The notes below the pieces were generated by a model. That model did no database searches, was not told the DNA's origin, and saw nothing but the letters and a program-made list of their open reading frames with translations. Source: a virus. From it: a DNA stretch of 23,691 nucleotides. Location of the stretch: positions 1 through 23,691 of the IMG/VR virus record IMGVR_UViG_3300046808_000160. One strand, given 5' to 3'. Below are positions 6,954 through 13,018 of the stretch, piece after piece. Position numbers and translations under genes: made by a program. Position 1 is the stretch's first letter. Every line of letters begins with the position of its first letter.

Positions 6954-7759
6954 CGCGGCGCAAATTCCTGCTGAAGTTTAATATTGTCAAAGAATTCTTT
7001 CTTTGTACCTGCATCATCCTTAAATGCACCCTTTAATACAGTTGTTTGTGTTAAACTACTGTGTGCCATAATACCACGATTCTCACAGCATCCGTGTACT
7101 GCTTGAATATAGACGCCTAAATCTTTGGCGCCTGTGGCTTTTTCGATTTCCCTAGCAATGTCATTAGCAAGTTCCTCCTGGAGAGTACCTCGTCTTGCAC
7201 ACCACTGTGCGATTCGCGTGTACTTGCTGAGTCCGATAAGTTTCTCGGCAGCAATAATACCAATATAAGCAACGCCAGTAACGGGTTGGTGATGATGGCT
7301 ACACATACTGCGAAGCTCACTGCGAACCACAAGCATACCTTCGTAGCGGTCTTGCGAGTCATTTGGAAATGCTGTTGCGTCTGGTGCTTGTTCATATCGT
7401 CCTGCCATAATTTCATTAAAGTACATTTTAGCCAAACGGCGAGCAGTACCCTTGCTGTTTGGATCAGTTTCTCGATCAATAAGTAACCTATCAAGTACTA
7501 GTTCAAAAGCCTCTGTAGCTTCGTCAATTAGCTTTTCTTTGTCACCTACCCATAAATAGTCACTGATATTATCGCCTGCCCAGAAACGCTTGTTATCACG
7601 CTTCATCTTAGCACGAATTACATCGGCTAGATAACCTTCTTCGTATTGTTTATCGCCCATAATACTACTTGCCTTATCTATGTTTTTATATTCGTCTGCT
7701 GTAAACGGTGTACGCGAATCACCGGTCACAGTAGTATCTAATTTAAATTTTTCTGTCAT
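6950..7759 (-). CDS. folE: GTP cyclohydrolase I (FolE), 269 aa
   Basis: FolE converts GTP to 7,8-dihydroneopterin triphosphate, the entry point to both folate and 7-deazaguanine. Zinc ligands are visible as C153 and H156 in SMCSHHHQPV and C224 in HGCCENRGIM. The substrate-binding stretch VAYIGIIAAEKLIGLSKYTRI follows the first site, as in bacterial FolE. At 269 residues it is about 45 longer than the E. coli enzyme, mainly an N-terminal extension (1-70) with no known motif. A CGGAG site precedes the ATG. It is the first gene after a near-perfect sigma70 promoter, so it is probably made early. With queD, queE and dpdA in the window its likely purpose is DNA modification, not folate. Confidence 0.95.
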   Translation of the reverse strand: MTEKFKLDTTVTGDSRTPFTADEYKNIDKASSIMGDKQYEEGYLADVIRAKMKRDNKRFWAGDNISDYLWVGDKEKLIDEATEAFELVLDRLLIDRETDPNSKGTARRLAKMYFNEIMAGRYEQAPDATAFPNDSQDRYEGMLVVRSELRSMCSHHHQPVTGVAYIGIIAAEKLIGLSKYTRIAQWCARRGTLQEELANDIAREIEKATGAKDLGVYIQAVHGCCENRGIMAHSSLTQTTVLKGAFKDDAGTKKEFFDNIKLQQEFAPR

Positions 7760-7799
7760 CTTAAAATCTCCGAGTTATAGACGTGGATGTCTACTTTTT

Positions 7800-7828
7800 A
7801 TTATACAGACAAATTGTTTATTTGTCAA
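7800..7828 (-). promoter_or_regulatory. Perfect-consensus sigma70 promoter of folE
   Basis: The minus strand reads TTGACA (7828-7823), a 17-base spacer, then TATAAT (7805-7800). Both hexamers and the spacing equal the E. coli sigma70 consensus. It lies in the 110-base gap before folE, 41 bases from the start codon. A phage early promoter used by host polymerase is the natural reading. A late-like CCTAAATAA lies just upstream at 7831-7839. Confidence 0.85.
7808..7826. promoter_or_regulatory. Perfect inverted repeat inside the folE promoter (candidate operator)
   Basis: The sequence gacaaat-tgttt-atttgtc is a perfect 7-bp inverted repeat with a 5-base centre. It fills the spacer between -10 and -35 and overlaps the -35 box. 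A dimeric repressor bound here would block RNA polymerase. An inverted repeat with the same 5-base spacing lies in the promoter at 12477-12506, though with a different sequence. The regulator is unknown. Confidence 0.55.
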
Positions 7829-7830
7829 TG

Positions 7831-7839
7831 TTATTTAGG
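7831..7839 (-). promoter_or_regulatory. Weak late-promoter-like motif, CCTAAATAA
   Basis: CCTAAATAA lies on the minus strand just upstream of the -35 box of the folE promoter. It fits the CTAAATA form of T4-like late promoters, but it stands 72 bases from the start codon and AT-rich DNA gives such matches by chance. Confidence 0.25.
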
Positions 7840-7869
7840 CAAAGTGTTGTATTATCGTGCATTTTTTTG

Positions 7870-8334
7870 TTAATTTCTATGCCACCAATCTTCCCAAGGA
7901 AACACAAACCATTGTGTATCATCAGAACGACCAATTTGTCTTGCAGAATAATCACACGCAAAACCACACTCTAGGTTTTCAATAGCTACAGCAAATCTAA
8001 TGTTCAATCGATTATATTCAGATGCTGCCTCAATGCCCTTTAATGTTTCTCCGCTATCACAAATATCGTCAACGATTAGAATTTGCTTGCCATCATATGT
8101 TGTGTACAGCTCTTTGAGTCTTGCAATATCTCTAGCAGAACCGTCTCTGGTCTGCCACTGAATTGATTCAAATGGAATGTCGTAGTAGTTGCTTAGTTTA
8201 ATACCAAAGTCAGCGCCGCCGCGCATTGGTGCAAACACTACATCTGGTTTAAACTTATCAACTGCCATATTACGAATAACTTCTGCATAGTAGTTATTCA
8301 TATCGCCATGAGTTAAGTATTCGTATTTAGGCAT
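7870..8334 (-). CDS. Purine-type phosphoribosyltransferase, 154 aa
   Basis: The start is ATG 8334 with GGAAG eight bases upstream; a frame from TTG 8349 is also open but less likely. The PRPP-binding motif is clear at about 85-98: ILIVDDICDSGETL. An upstream FAPMRGGADFG (34-44) gives the cis-peptide/pyrophosphate loop, and the C-terminal WFVFPWE resembles the end of xanthine-guanine and related purine phosphoribosyltransferases. It would join a purine base to PRPP. In this phage it could salvage guanine, including guanine released from DNA by base exchange, but the substrate cannot be read from sequence. Confidence 0.85.
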   Translation of the reverse strand: MPKYEYLTHGDMNNYYAEVIRNMAVDKFKPDVVFAPMRGGADFGIKLSNYYDIPFESIQWQTRDGSARDIARLKELYTTYDGKQILIVDDICDSGETLKGIEAASEYNRLNIRFAVAIENLECGFACDYSARQIGRSDDTQWFVFPWEDWWHRN

Positions 8335-8509
8335 CACTAATTCTTCCAAGTCGATGTAATAGGTTAGCGGCTATACTAAGATCAGGATGAGGATCACGAT
8401 CGCTATAGCCTTCAATCTTTTGAATCTTTGTAAGGTATGACTGCAATGCTCGTTTGATTACAGGAATATCTGCAGGAGCAAATGTGCCGCCTTTTACTTC
8501 TTTTACCAT
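8327..8509 (-). CDS. Hypothetical phage protein, 60 aa
   Basis: This small helical protein contains ADIPVIKRALQSYLTKIQKI followed by LSIAANLLHRLGRI, probably a two-helix hairpin. It overlaps the phosphoribosyltransferase start by 8 bases and follows galE by one base, so it belongs to the same transcript. AAGG stands nine bases before the ATG. No family is recognised. Confidence 0.6.
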   Translation of the reverse strand: MVKEVKGGTFAPADIPVIKRALQSYLTKIQKIEGYSDRDPHPDLSIAANLLHRLGRISDA

Positions 8510-8510
8510 T

Positions 8511-9488
8511 TTACTTTACCTTCTGTACCTTCTTTTCCCATTCATAGGCATGTTTAACAATATCATCTAACTTATATACTGGCTCCCAACCGAAAGAACT
8601 TTTTGCCTTTGCAATATCCGCAAATGTTTGCTTAGGGTCACCGGGCCTACGGTCAGTGATATTACATTCAATATTAGTTTGATTAACACGATTAAATGTG
8701 TTAATAACCTCTAGTACACTTGATGTTGAGCCTGCGCCAATGTTAAATGCACCGCTCATTCCACCATCTTCTAGATAGTGCATAGCAGCCAAATGTGCTG
8801 TAGCAATATCAAACACATGAGTGTAATCGCGCTCTGCTGTACCATCCTTTGTATCATAATCATTACCATATACATTAACAACATCACCGTTTATTGCTGC
8901 TCTTGCAAGAATAGGAATGAGATGACTTGCAGGCTCCTGTGTGTAGCCGTGCTTTAGATCCGGATCTGCGCCAGCCGCATTAAAATAACGTAGTGCGGCA
9001 AAGTTTAGACCGTATGAACGATAATAGTCAACTAGGATATCTTCTACCATCTTCTTAGTTCTACCATATGGTGATACAGGATCACGGTCAGTGGTTTCTG
9101 GCGTAGGGAACCTATCGACCATTCCGTATACACTGCTACTGCTACTAAACACAAAGTTCTTAACACCTGCACCAACTGCATGATTGAGCAGTGCAATAGT
9201 ATTAGCAACATTATTCCAGTAATACTTACCAGGTTCAACCATGCTACGACCAACTTCGTGTTCGGCAGCAAAGTGCATAATAGTGTCTGGTCTTGTTAAC
9301 TGAATAACACCTTTGAGTTGGTGATTGTCGATATCGAACGGATATTGAGTTACACCATCAATGTCTTTCTTCTTTTTGTCAATGTTAATAACATTGTGTC
9401 CGGCAGCAACAAGCAAGCGGCATACCATGCCACCTACAAATCCACTACCACCTGTAACAAGTACTGTCTTTTGCGTGTCTTTAACCAT
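8511..9488 (-). CDS. galE: UDP-glucose 4-epimerase-like NAD-dependent sugar epimerase, 325 aa
   Basis: The enzyme is an extended short-chain dehydrogenase that interconverts UDP-glucose and UDP-galactose (or the GlcNAc forms). The Rossmann motif is VTGGSGFVGG (G13, G16, G19), FSSSSSVYG (114-122) carries the catalytic Ser, and YGRTK gives Y141 and K145. The late motifs NAAGADPDLKHG, IPILARAA and YGNDYDTKDGTAERDY are those of GalE. The start at ATG 9488 has GGGAG eight bases upstream and overlaps the glycosyltransferase gene by 8 bases; earlier starts (9509, 9539) lie within that gene. It probably supplies a sugar donor to the neighbouring glycosyltransferases. Confidence 0.92.
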   Translation of the reverse strand: MVKDTQKTVLVTGGSGFVGGMVCRLLVAAGHNVINIDKKKKDIDGVTQYPFDIDNHQLKGVIQLTRPDTIMHFAAEHEVGRSMVEPGKYYWNNVANTIALLNHAVGAGVKNFVFSSSSSVYGMVDRFPTPETTDRDPVSPYGRTKKMVEDILVDYYRSYGLNFAALRYFNAAGADPDLKHGYTQEPASHLIPILARAAINGDVVNVYGNDYDTKDGTAERDYTHVFDIATAHLAAMHYLEDGGMSGAFNIGAGSTSSVLEVINTFNRVNQTNIECNITDRRPGDPKQTFADIAKAKSSFGWEPVYKLDDIVKHAYEWEKKVQKVK

Positions 9489-10560
9489 TGTTGTTTCTCC
9501 CGATGACATTGTAAAGTGAGTTACCACTAAAGAAGTCATCTGCTAGTTTTTTACGTTGTTCTCGAATAACTGGTTTCAAGTTATCATAGTTTGTCATTAG
9601 ATAATCAATATGCTTTAACAGTTGTTCTCTGTGTTTCAAATACGAATCATAGCTAAGTGTCCAGTCGCTGGGATATTTAAATTCATCTAGCGCCATTTCA
9701 CTATAACTTAATCTATCTGGTACCATAGGTATTGCATCTACTGCGATTCCTTCGTACCAACTAATACCAAGTGTTTCTTGTAGATTAGCACTAAACACCA
9801 TTTTTGATTGACCTAGCAGTGTGTGATATTCGTGCTTGCTTAGTTTATTATTCTGACATACCACAAAGTCATACTGTGGCAAGTGTTTGGCTAAGTCTTC
9901 AAAAATATCTAGTTGCTTTTCAGGGGCAATTCTATGAGGAAAAAGAATAAGATTCTTTTTAGGCAAGTTAGCATAATCATTTAACTTGTCTACAAGATAT
10001 TCCATAGGCCAACCTACACGATGAACTTTGTGTAGCAGTTGCCTATCAATATCTCTGTCGTCATTCCAAAATGTATTAAGGAACAAATCTAAATGAAACT
10101 GTGTAGCAAAGAAGTTATCGTCAAAACATTCGTACATGCTCATCTCTGCATGACGTACCCAAGGTGCATCACCAATTAGACGACCTAAGAAGTCAGCAGG
10201 ATCATAACTACCGGCATGCCACATACCACCAATACGCACCTTAACACCTAACAGTTCACTCATATACTTGAGCTGTAGTACTGTAGGATTCCATGCGTCA
10301 GTGTATAAGAAGTAATCACCATCTTGTACTTTACCGTCTGCAAACAGTTGTGCGATAGTTTTTAACTGCTCGCTCTTCCAATAGTTAGTGCCGCTAAAGT
10401 TGAGGAAGGCCCCAGGAGTAGTATCCTGAGGCGCATCACTCGGTCCTTCAATTACTTCAACATTGAGCCCAGCAGCTCGCATCTGCTCAGGCAGGAATTG
10501 TTTCCATTGTGCAGTATAACGTGTCTCAACTGGTTCAAGTTCTACTAGAAATAATTTCAT
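9481..10560 (-). CDS. GT-B glycosyltransferase, 359 aa
   Basis: The C-terminal half has a retaining GT4-like signature: LILFPHRIAPEKQLDIFEDL (about 204-223) is the usual R..P.K....F motif, and E262 to E270 in QETLGISWYEG form the EX7E donor-binding pair. The N-terminal half begins MKLFLVELEPVETRYTAQWK and has a GGMWHAGSYD loop. It transfers a sugar from a nucleotide donor to an unknown acceptor. The start overlaps the preceding stop (ATGA), and galE follows with an 8-base overlap, so the three genes should be co-translated. Candidates for the acceptor are virion proteins, host glycans or a modified base. Confidence 0.82.
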   Translation of the reverse strand: MKLFLVELEPVETRYTAQWKQFLPEQMRAAGLNVEVIEGPSDAPQDTTPGAFLNFSGTNYWKSEQLKTIAQLFADGKVQDGDYFLYTDAWNPTVLQLKYMSELLGVKVRIGGMWHAGSYDPADFLGRLIGDAPWVRHAEMSMYECFDDNFFATQFHLDLFLNTFWNDDRDIDRQLLHKVHRVGWPMEYLVDKLNDYANLPKKNLILFPHRIAPEKQLDIFEDLAKHLPQYDFVVCQNNKLSKHEYHTLLGQSKMVFSANLQETLGISWYEGIAVDAIPMVPDRLSYSEMALDEFKYPSDWTLSYDSYLKHREQLLKHIDYLMTNYDNLKPVIREQRKKLADDFFSGNSLYNVIGRNNNG

Positions 10561-10802
10561 TGCTTTTTCTTTTTATTAGATCCGTCAATAAGCCCACCGT
10601 AATCTACAACATGAGTAATAGGATCATCTAAACTCTGTGCATAGTTATTTAGACTATCAGCAGTAGCACGATCAACTTTTTCAGGCTGGGGTGATTCTGT
10701 ATTAGATGCGGGTTCACTAATCACAACATCAACAAATGCTTCGTTGAGTTCGTCAACCTGGTCATCTAACCAATCATTTGCCTTCTTTTCGGATGTAGAC
10801 AT
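10557..10802 (-). CDS. Hypothetical acidic phage protein, 81 aa
   Basis: The start is ATG 10802, one base after the stop of the preceding gene. A longer frame back to 10859 would run inside the membrane-protein gene. The sequence is acidic and low in complexity (WLDDQVDELNEAFVDVVISE, then PASNTESPQPEK), probably mostly disordered, with a basic tail of four lysines. It may be a scaffold-like or regulatory small protein; nothing in it is diagnostic. Confidence 0.6.
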   Translation of the reverse strand: MSTSEKKANDWLDDQVDELNEAFVDVVISEPASNTESPQPEKVDRATADSLNNYAQSLDDPITHVVDYGGLIDGSNKKKKQ

Positions 10803-10803
10803 T

Positions 10804-11472
10804 TTACTTCCTGTCACCAAATAGTTGCAGTAAGCTAATGAAAATATTAATAAAGTCAAGGTACAATGTTAGTGCGCCTGTGACTTCAGCATTGCCTGTA
10901 TTGTCGTATGCGATCATTTCTCGGATCTTTTGCGTATCGTATGCAGTAAGTCCAAGGAAAATAACAACAGCAAGTGCGCTAATAATCATCTGGAAAGGTC
11001 CACTACCAATAAAGATATTGATAACACTAGCAATAATAATGCCAATAAGTCCTACAAACATGAACTGACCAATGCTGGTAAGATCACGCTTAGTAGTGTA
11101 ACCGTATAGGCTTAATGCAAGGAACAAGCATGCCGCACCAAGGAACGCTTGCACAATGCTTAGTGAAGTATATACAACGAAGATAGTTGCAAAGCTCAAC
11201 CCCATTAGTGCGGCAAATCCGTGTAGCATTAGTAATGCCTGACTTCGCGTTACCTTATGCATAGTGAAACCAATAGCAAAAATTGCTACCAATGGTGCAA
11301 AGATAACAAGCCACTTCATTACTCCAGTAAAGAGAAATGTCATAAGTTCTGGACTTGTGCTTACTAGATAACTTACAATCATTGAGTTCATAACAGCTAG
11401 AAACATGTTTGAGTAAACACGGTTCATACCGTCAATTACATATTGCTTTGAATTGGCAATTGAACTTTGCAT
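10804..11472 (-). CDS. Bax inhibitor-1/YccA family integral membrane protein, 222 aa
   Basis: Hydrophobic segments appear in succession at about residues 23-45, 50-68, 77-98, 103-123, 134-153, 158-176 and a shorter one near 198-216, seven in all, as in BI-1/YccA (LFG) proteins. The LTAYDTQKIREMI segment near the C-terminus is the characteristic family motif. Bacterial members sit in the inner membrane. YccA modulates the FtsH protease, and BsYetJ conducts calcium in a pH-dependent way. A phage copy could protect the host membrane, inhibit a membrane protease or alter ion flow; none is shown here. AAGGAG stands seven bases before the ATG. The histone-like gene lies 11 bases upstream. Confidence 0.88.
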   Translation of the reverse strand: MQSSIANSKQYVIDGMNRVYSNMFLAVMNSMIVSYLVSTSPELMTFLFTGVMKWLVIFAPLVAIFAIGFTMHKVTRSQALLMLHGFAALMGLSFATIFVVYTSLSIVQAFLGAACLFLALSLYGYTTKRDLTSIGQFMFVGLIGIIIASVINIFIGSGPFQMIISALAVVIFLGLTAYDTQKIREMIAYDNTGNAEVTGALTLYLDFINIFISLLQLFGDRK

Positions 11473-11483
11473 TATGCTTCTCC

Positions 11484-11672
11484 TTAGGCTGCGCTGGCAG
11501 CGTTCTTCTTGTCCTGAATTTCAGCACGACGTACCTTTGACAACTTGCCAAGTTCGCCTAATGCCTTGCGAGCGCGAGCGGCTGCTGCCTTAACGCCCTT
11601 TACTTCAAATGCTTCTGATTCCTTAAGGTACTCTTCGAATAGTGCCTTCATCTTTAAATGTGTCTCGGTCAT
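11484..11672 (-). CDS. Small histone-like basic protein, 62 aa
   Basis: The protein is rich in Ala and Lys/Arg: a helical N-terminus (MTETHLKMKALFEEYLKE) is followed by KAAAARARKALGELGKLSKV and ends in DKKNAASAA. The composition recalls histone H1/Hc1-like small proteins of marine phages and bacteria. DNA binding or compaction is the likely role, for host chromosome or phage DNA, but it is inferred from composition. The TAGGAG ribosome binding site is strong. It lies in the queD transcript. Confidence 0.65.
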   Translation of the reverse strand: MTETHLKMKALFEEYLKESEAFEVKGVKAAAARARKALGELGKLSKVRRAEIQDKKNAASAA

Positions 11673-11684
11673 TTTTTTCTCCTA

Positions 11685-12095
11685 TTATCTAAAATATGTT
11701 GGACCATCAACCTGCCAATCTTGTTGTTTGGCAGGAAAATCAATTTCGCAGCCGTTTTCGTTATCTTCGGCTACAGAAATCTTTAGCCAGCGGTTAGGAT
11801 ACTTTTTAGTAATCTCCACTGCTAAATCTTCTGCGATCATCTCGCAACTCTTATGATTCAATTCAAGTACGTCCTGTGCGTATAACCGCTCCATCCAACG
11901 CTTGAACTGAATAAATTCGATATCCCTGTCGTCGTGGAATACTTCAATCCAGACTTTAAAATGGAACATGTGTCTGTGTGGCACACCTAGAAAACTTACA
12001 TCATCCCAACCGCCTGTGGCTAGTTTAGGATCGGTGTCGGCACCTGGATACATATGGATGCCTTCTTTTTGAAATGTAACCCAAATAGTTTTCAT
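11685..12095 (-). CDS. queD: 6-carboxy-5,6,7,8-tetrahydropterin synthase-like protein (QueD/PTPS fold), 136 aa
   Basis: QueD makes 6-carboxytetrahydropterin from the FolE product. The T-fold pattern can be followed: VTFQKEGIHMYP gives H14, and PHRHMFHFKVWIEV gives H40 and H42, which align with the three zinc histidines of QueD (AAHRL and LHGHSF in E. coli). IEFIQFKRWMERL matches the IDFAELK stretch, and ELNHKSCEMIAEDLA followed by ISVAEDNENG matches the C-terminal half with its Glu. The catalytic Cys that E. coli QueD has between the histidines is absent: positions 15-39 contain no Cys. So the family is fairly clear but the exact reaction is not certain. AAGGAC precedes the ATG. Confidence 0.78.
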   Translation of the reverse strand: MKTIWVTFQKEGIHMYPGADTDPKLATGGWDDVSFLGVPHRHMFHFKVWIEVFHDDRDIEFIQFKRWMERLYAQDVLELNHKSCEMIAEDLAVEITKKYPNRWLKISVAEDNENGCEIDFPAKQQDWQVDGPTYFR

Positions 12096-12286
12096 TCTTT
12101 GTCCTTGTTTTCAGCTGACCGCCTTAGTATTTCTTCGTGAATCTCATGTTCGTAGTATTTGCCGGTCTCTCTTCTCAAGCGATTTCTTTCTGAGATATAT
12201 TTGTTTGACTCCCAAATAAACCAAGTTAAGATTGAAAAGAAAACAAATGCGACTAAGCCAACTATAATGTTAATAAATATTTCCAT
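12092..12286 (-). CDS. Small single-pass membrane protein, 64 aa
   Basis: One hydrophobic segment (about residues 5-25, IFINIIVGLVAFVFFSILTW) is followed by a charged cytoplasmic-type tail (ISERNRLRRETGKYYEHEIH). Positive charges directly after the helix suggest the C-terminus is inside. It overlaps queD by 4 bases and touches the upstream small gene by one base. A role in membrane takeover or lysis timing is possible but there is no specific evidence. Confidence 0.65.
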   Translation of the reverse strand: MEIFINIIVGLVAFVFFSILTWFIWESNKYISERNRLRRETGKYYEHEIHEEILRRSAENKDKE

Positions 12287-12468
12287 TACTTTCTAAACTC
12301 CTGCTCTATTTGTTCTAACTCTTCAGGAAACTTAGCACCGCACTTACGAATGAATTTGATAAACTTCATAAAGACTTCTTGCAAGTCTTGCTCAGTTTCC
12401 AAGCTGTCAATCTTTAGCGTGGTACTTACTACTACTCCATCATCATCACATTCTAATTTTATATTCAT
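12286..12468 (-). CDS. Hypothetical acidic protein, 60 aa
   Basis: The protein has a beta-like N-terminus (MNIKLECDDDGVVVSTTLKI) and a helical C-terminal half (DLQEVFMKFIKFIRKCGAKF). It is the first gene after the promoter at 12477-12506, with a very short leader and no visible ribosome binding site, so its translation may be weak. No family is recognised. Confidence 0.55.
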   Translation of the reverse strand: MNIKLECDDDGVVVSTTLKIDSLETEQDLQEVFMKFIKFIRKCGAKFPEELEQIEQEFRK

Positions 12469-12476
12469 ATTAGTTT

Positions 12477-12506
12477 ATAATATACTACACTTTTTGTGTA
12501 TGTCAA
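12477..12506 (-). promoter_or_regulatory. Sigma70-type promoter of the queD segment
   Basis: TTGACA (12506-12501) is followed after 16 bases by TATATT (12484-12479), or after 18 by TATTAT (12482-12477). Each matches five of six consensus bases. It lies in the 34-base gap after the dpdA-linked gene, and its -35 box contains the TGA stop of that gene. It should feed the small genes, queD and the downstream histone-like and membrane-protein genes. Confidence 0.7.
12486..12500. promoter_or_regulatory. Inverted repeat inside the queD-segment promoter (candidate operator)
   Basis: tacac-ttttt-gtgta is a perfect 5-bp inverted repeat around a 5-base T tract, placed between -35 and -10. The folE promoter has a repeat in the same location with the same centre length but another sequence. 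It is short, so chance is possible. Confidence 0.35.
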
Positions 12507-13018
12507 GAGATAACTTCATCGCTAGTGTATTTAGACCAGTCAGTAAAGTTTTCCCTATTTTGTAGGCTGTGCAAACTGTGACACCAAACGCCCGGATTTG
12601 ACTTCTTAAATCCGGTATCATCAATTTTAATTGTAGTATTATAATTGAATAAACGAATATAGGGTACCTTAACACTAATCATAGGAATGAAGTTATCAAA
12701 CTCGCACCAACCACTATCGTGGAACCATTCATGTTTAGCATAACTGCTATCAAAATCTAGCGTTACCCAAATTCCATCTTGCAATAGCCCGGTAATTAAA
12801 ACGTCCCAATGTTCCCAATCACTATCCTTGGGTGCAAAACTTTGGTTAGCACCTAAATAGATGTGTGGGCATTTGTTGTTTAGCGCACGAGCCAAGATTT
12901 CTTCTTTTGGCTGCAACCCTACAACAAACAGTGTTCTCTGTCCGTGTGCAGGACTATGCTCTACTTCAACTCCAACAAAGAATTTGGTGCTGTCGTTGTG
13001 ACCGTCTCTATTCTCCAT
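12503..13018 (-). CDS. Unknown protein encoded directly after dpdA, 171 aa
   Basis: The start is ATG 13018 with GGAG six bases upstream (a TTG one codon earlier is also open). It overlaps the dpdA stop by 11 bases, so the two are translationally coupled. The first 60 residues look like one alpha/beta unit: FFVGVEVEHSPAHGQRTLFV, then QPKEEILARALNNKCPHIYLGANQSF. Then come acidic, Trp-rich segments (DSDWEHWDVLITGL, WFHDSGWCEFDNFIPMISV). The E-H-x-x-x-H-like cluster near residue 20 could bind metal, but this is not a recognised motif. A role as DpdA partner or in making its substrate is inferred from coupling alone. Confidence 0.78.
   Translation of the reverse strand: MENRDGHNDSTKFFVGVEVEHSPAHGQRTLFVVGLQPKEEILARALNNKCPHIYLGANQSFAPKDSDWEHWDVLITGLLQDGIWVTLDFDSSYAKHEWFHDSGWCEFDNFIPMISVKVPYIRLFNYNTTIKIDDTGFKKSNPGVWCHSLHSLQNRENFTDWSKYTSDEVIS

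Noticed and set aside
7117-7494. Second minus-strand frame of 125 codons inside folE
   Set aside because: It is an out-of-frame shadow of folE, whose zinc ligands and conserved motifs are intact. The translated sequence has no recognisable family.
8322-8334. CTAAATAC late-promoter match
   Set aside because: It lies in the first codons of the phosphoribosyltransferase gene (after its ATG) and cannot drive it. A similar match near 10645 is also inside coding sequence. They show how often the motif occurs by chance.
9489-9539. Longer N-terminus for the GalE-like protein
   Set aside because: It would add residues before the Rossmann motif that have no counterpart in the family and overlaps the glycosyltransferase gene by 59 bases. 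The ATG at 9488 has a proper ribosome binding site.
10803-10859. Longer N-terminus for the 81-aa acidic protein
   Set aside because: The added hydrophobic residues come from reading the Bax-inhibitor gene in another frame. ATG 10802 follows that gene's stop directly.
12475-12675. Minus-strand frame overlapping the end of the 171-aa gene
   Set aside because: It runs out of frame through a clearly coding region and the promoter at 12477-12506; its start has no ribosome binding site.
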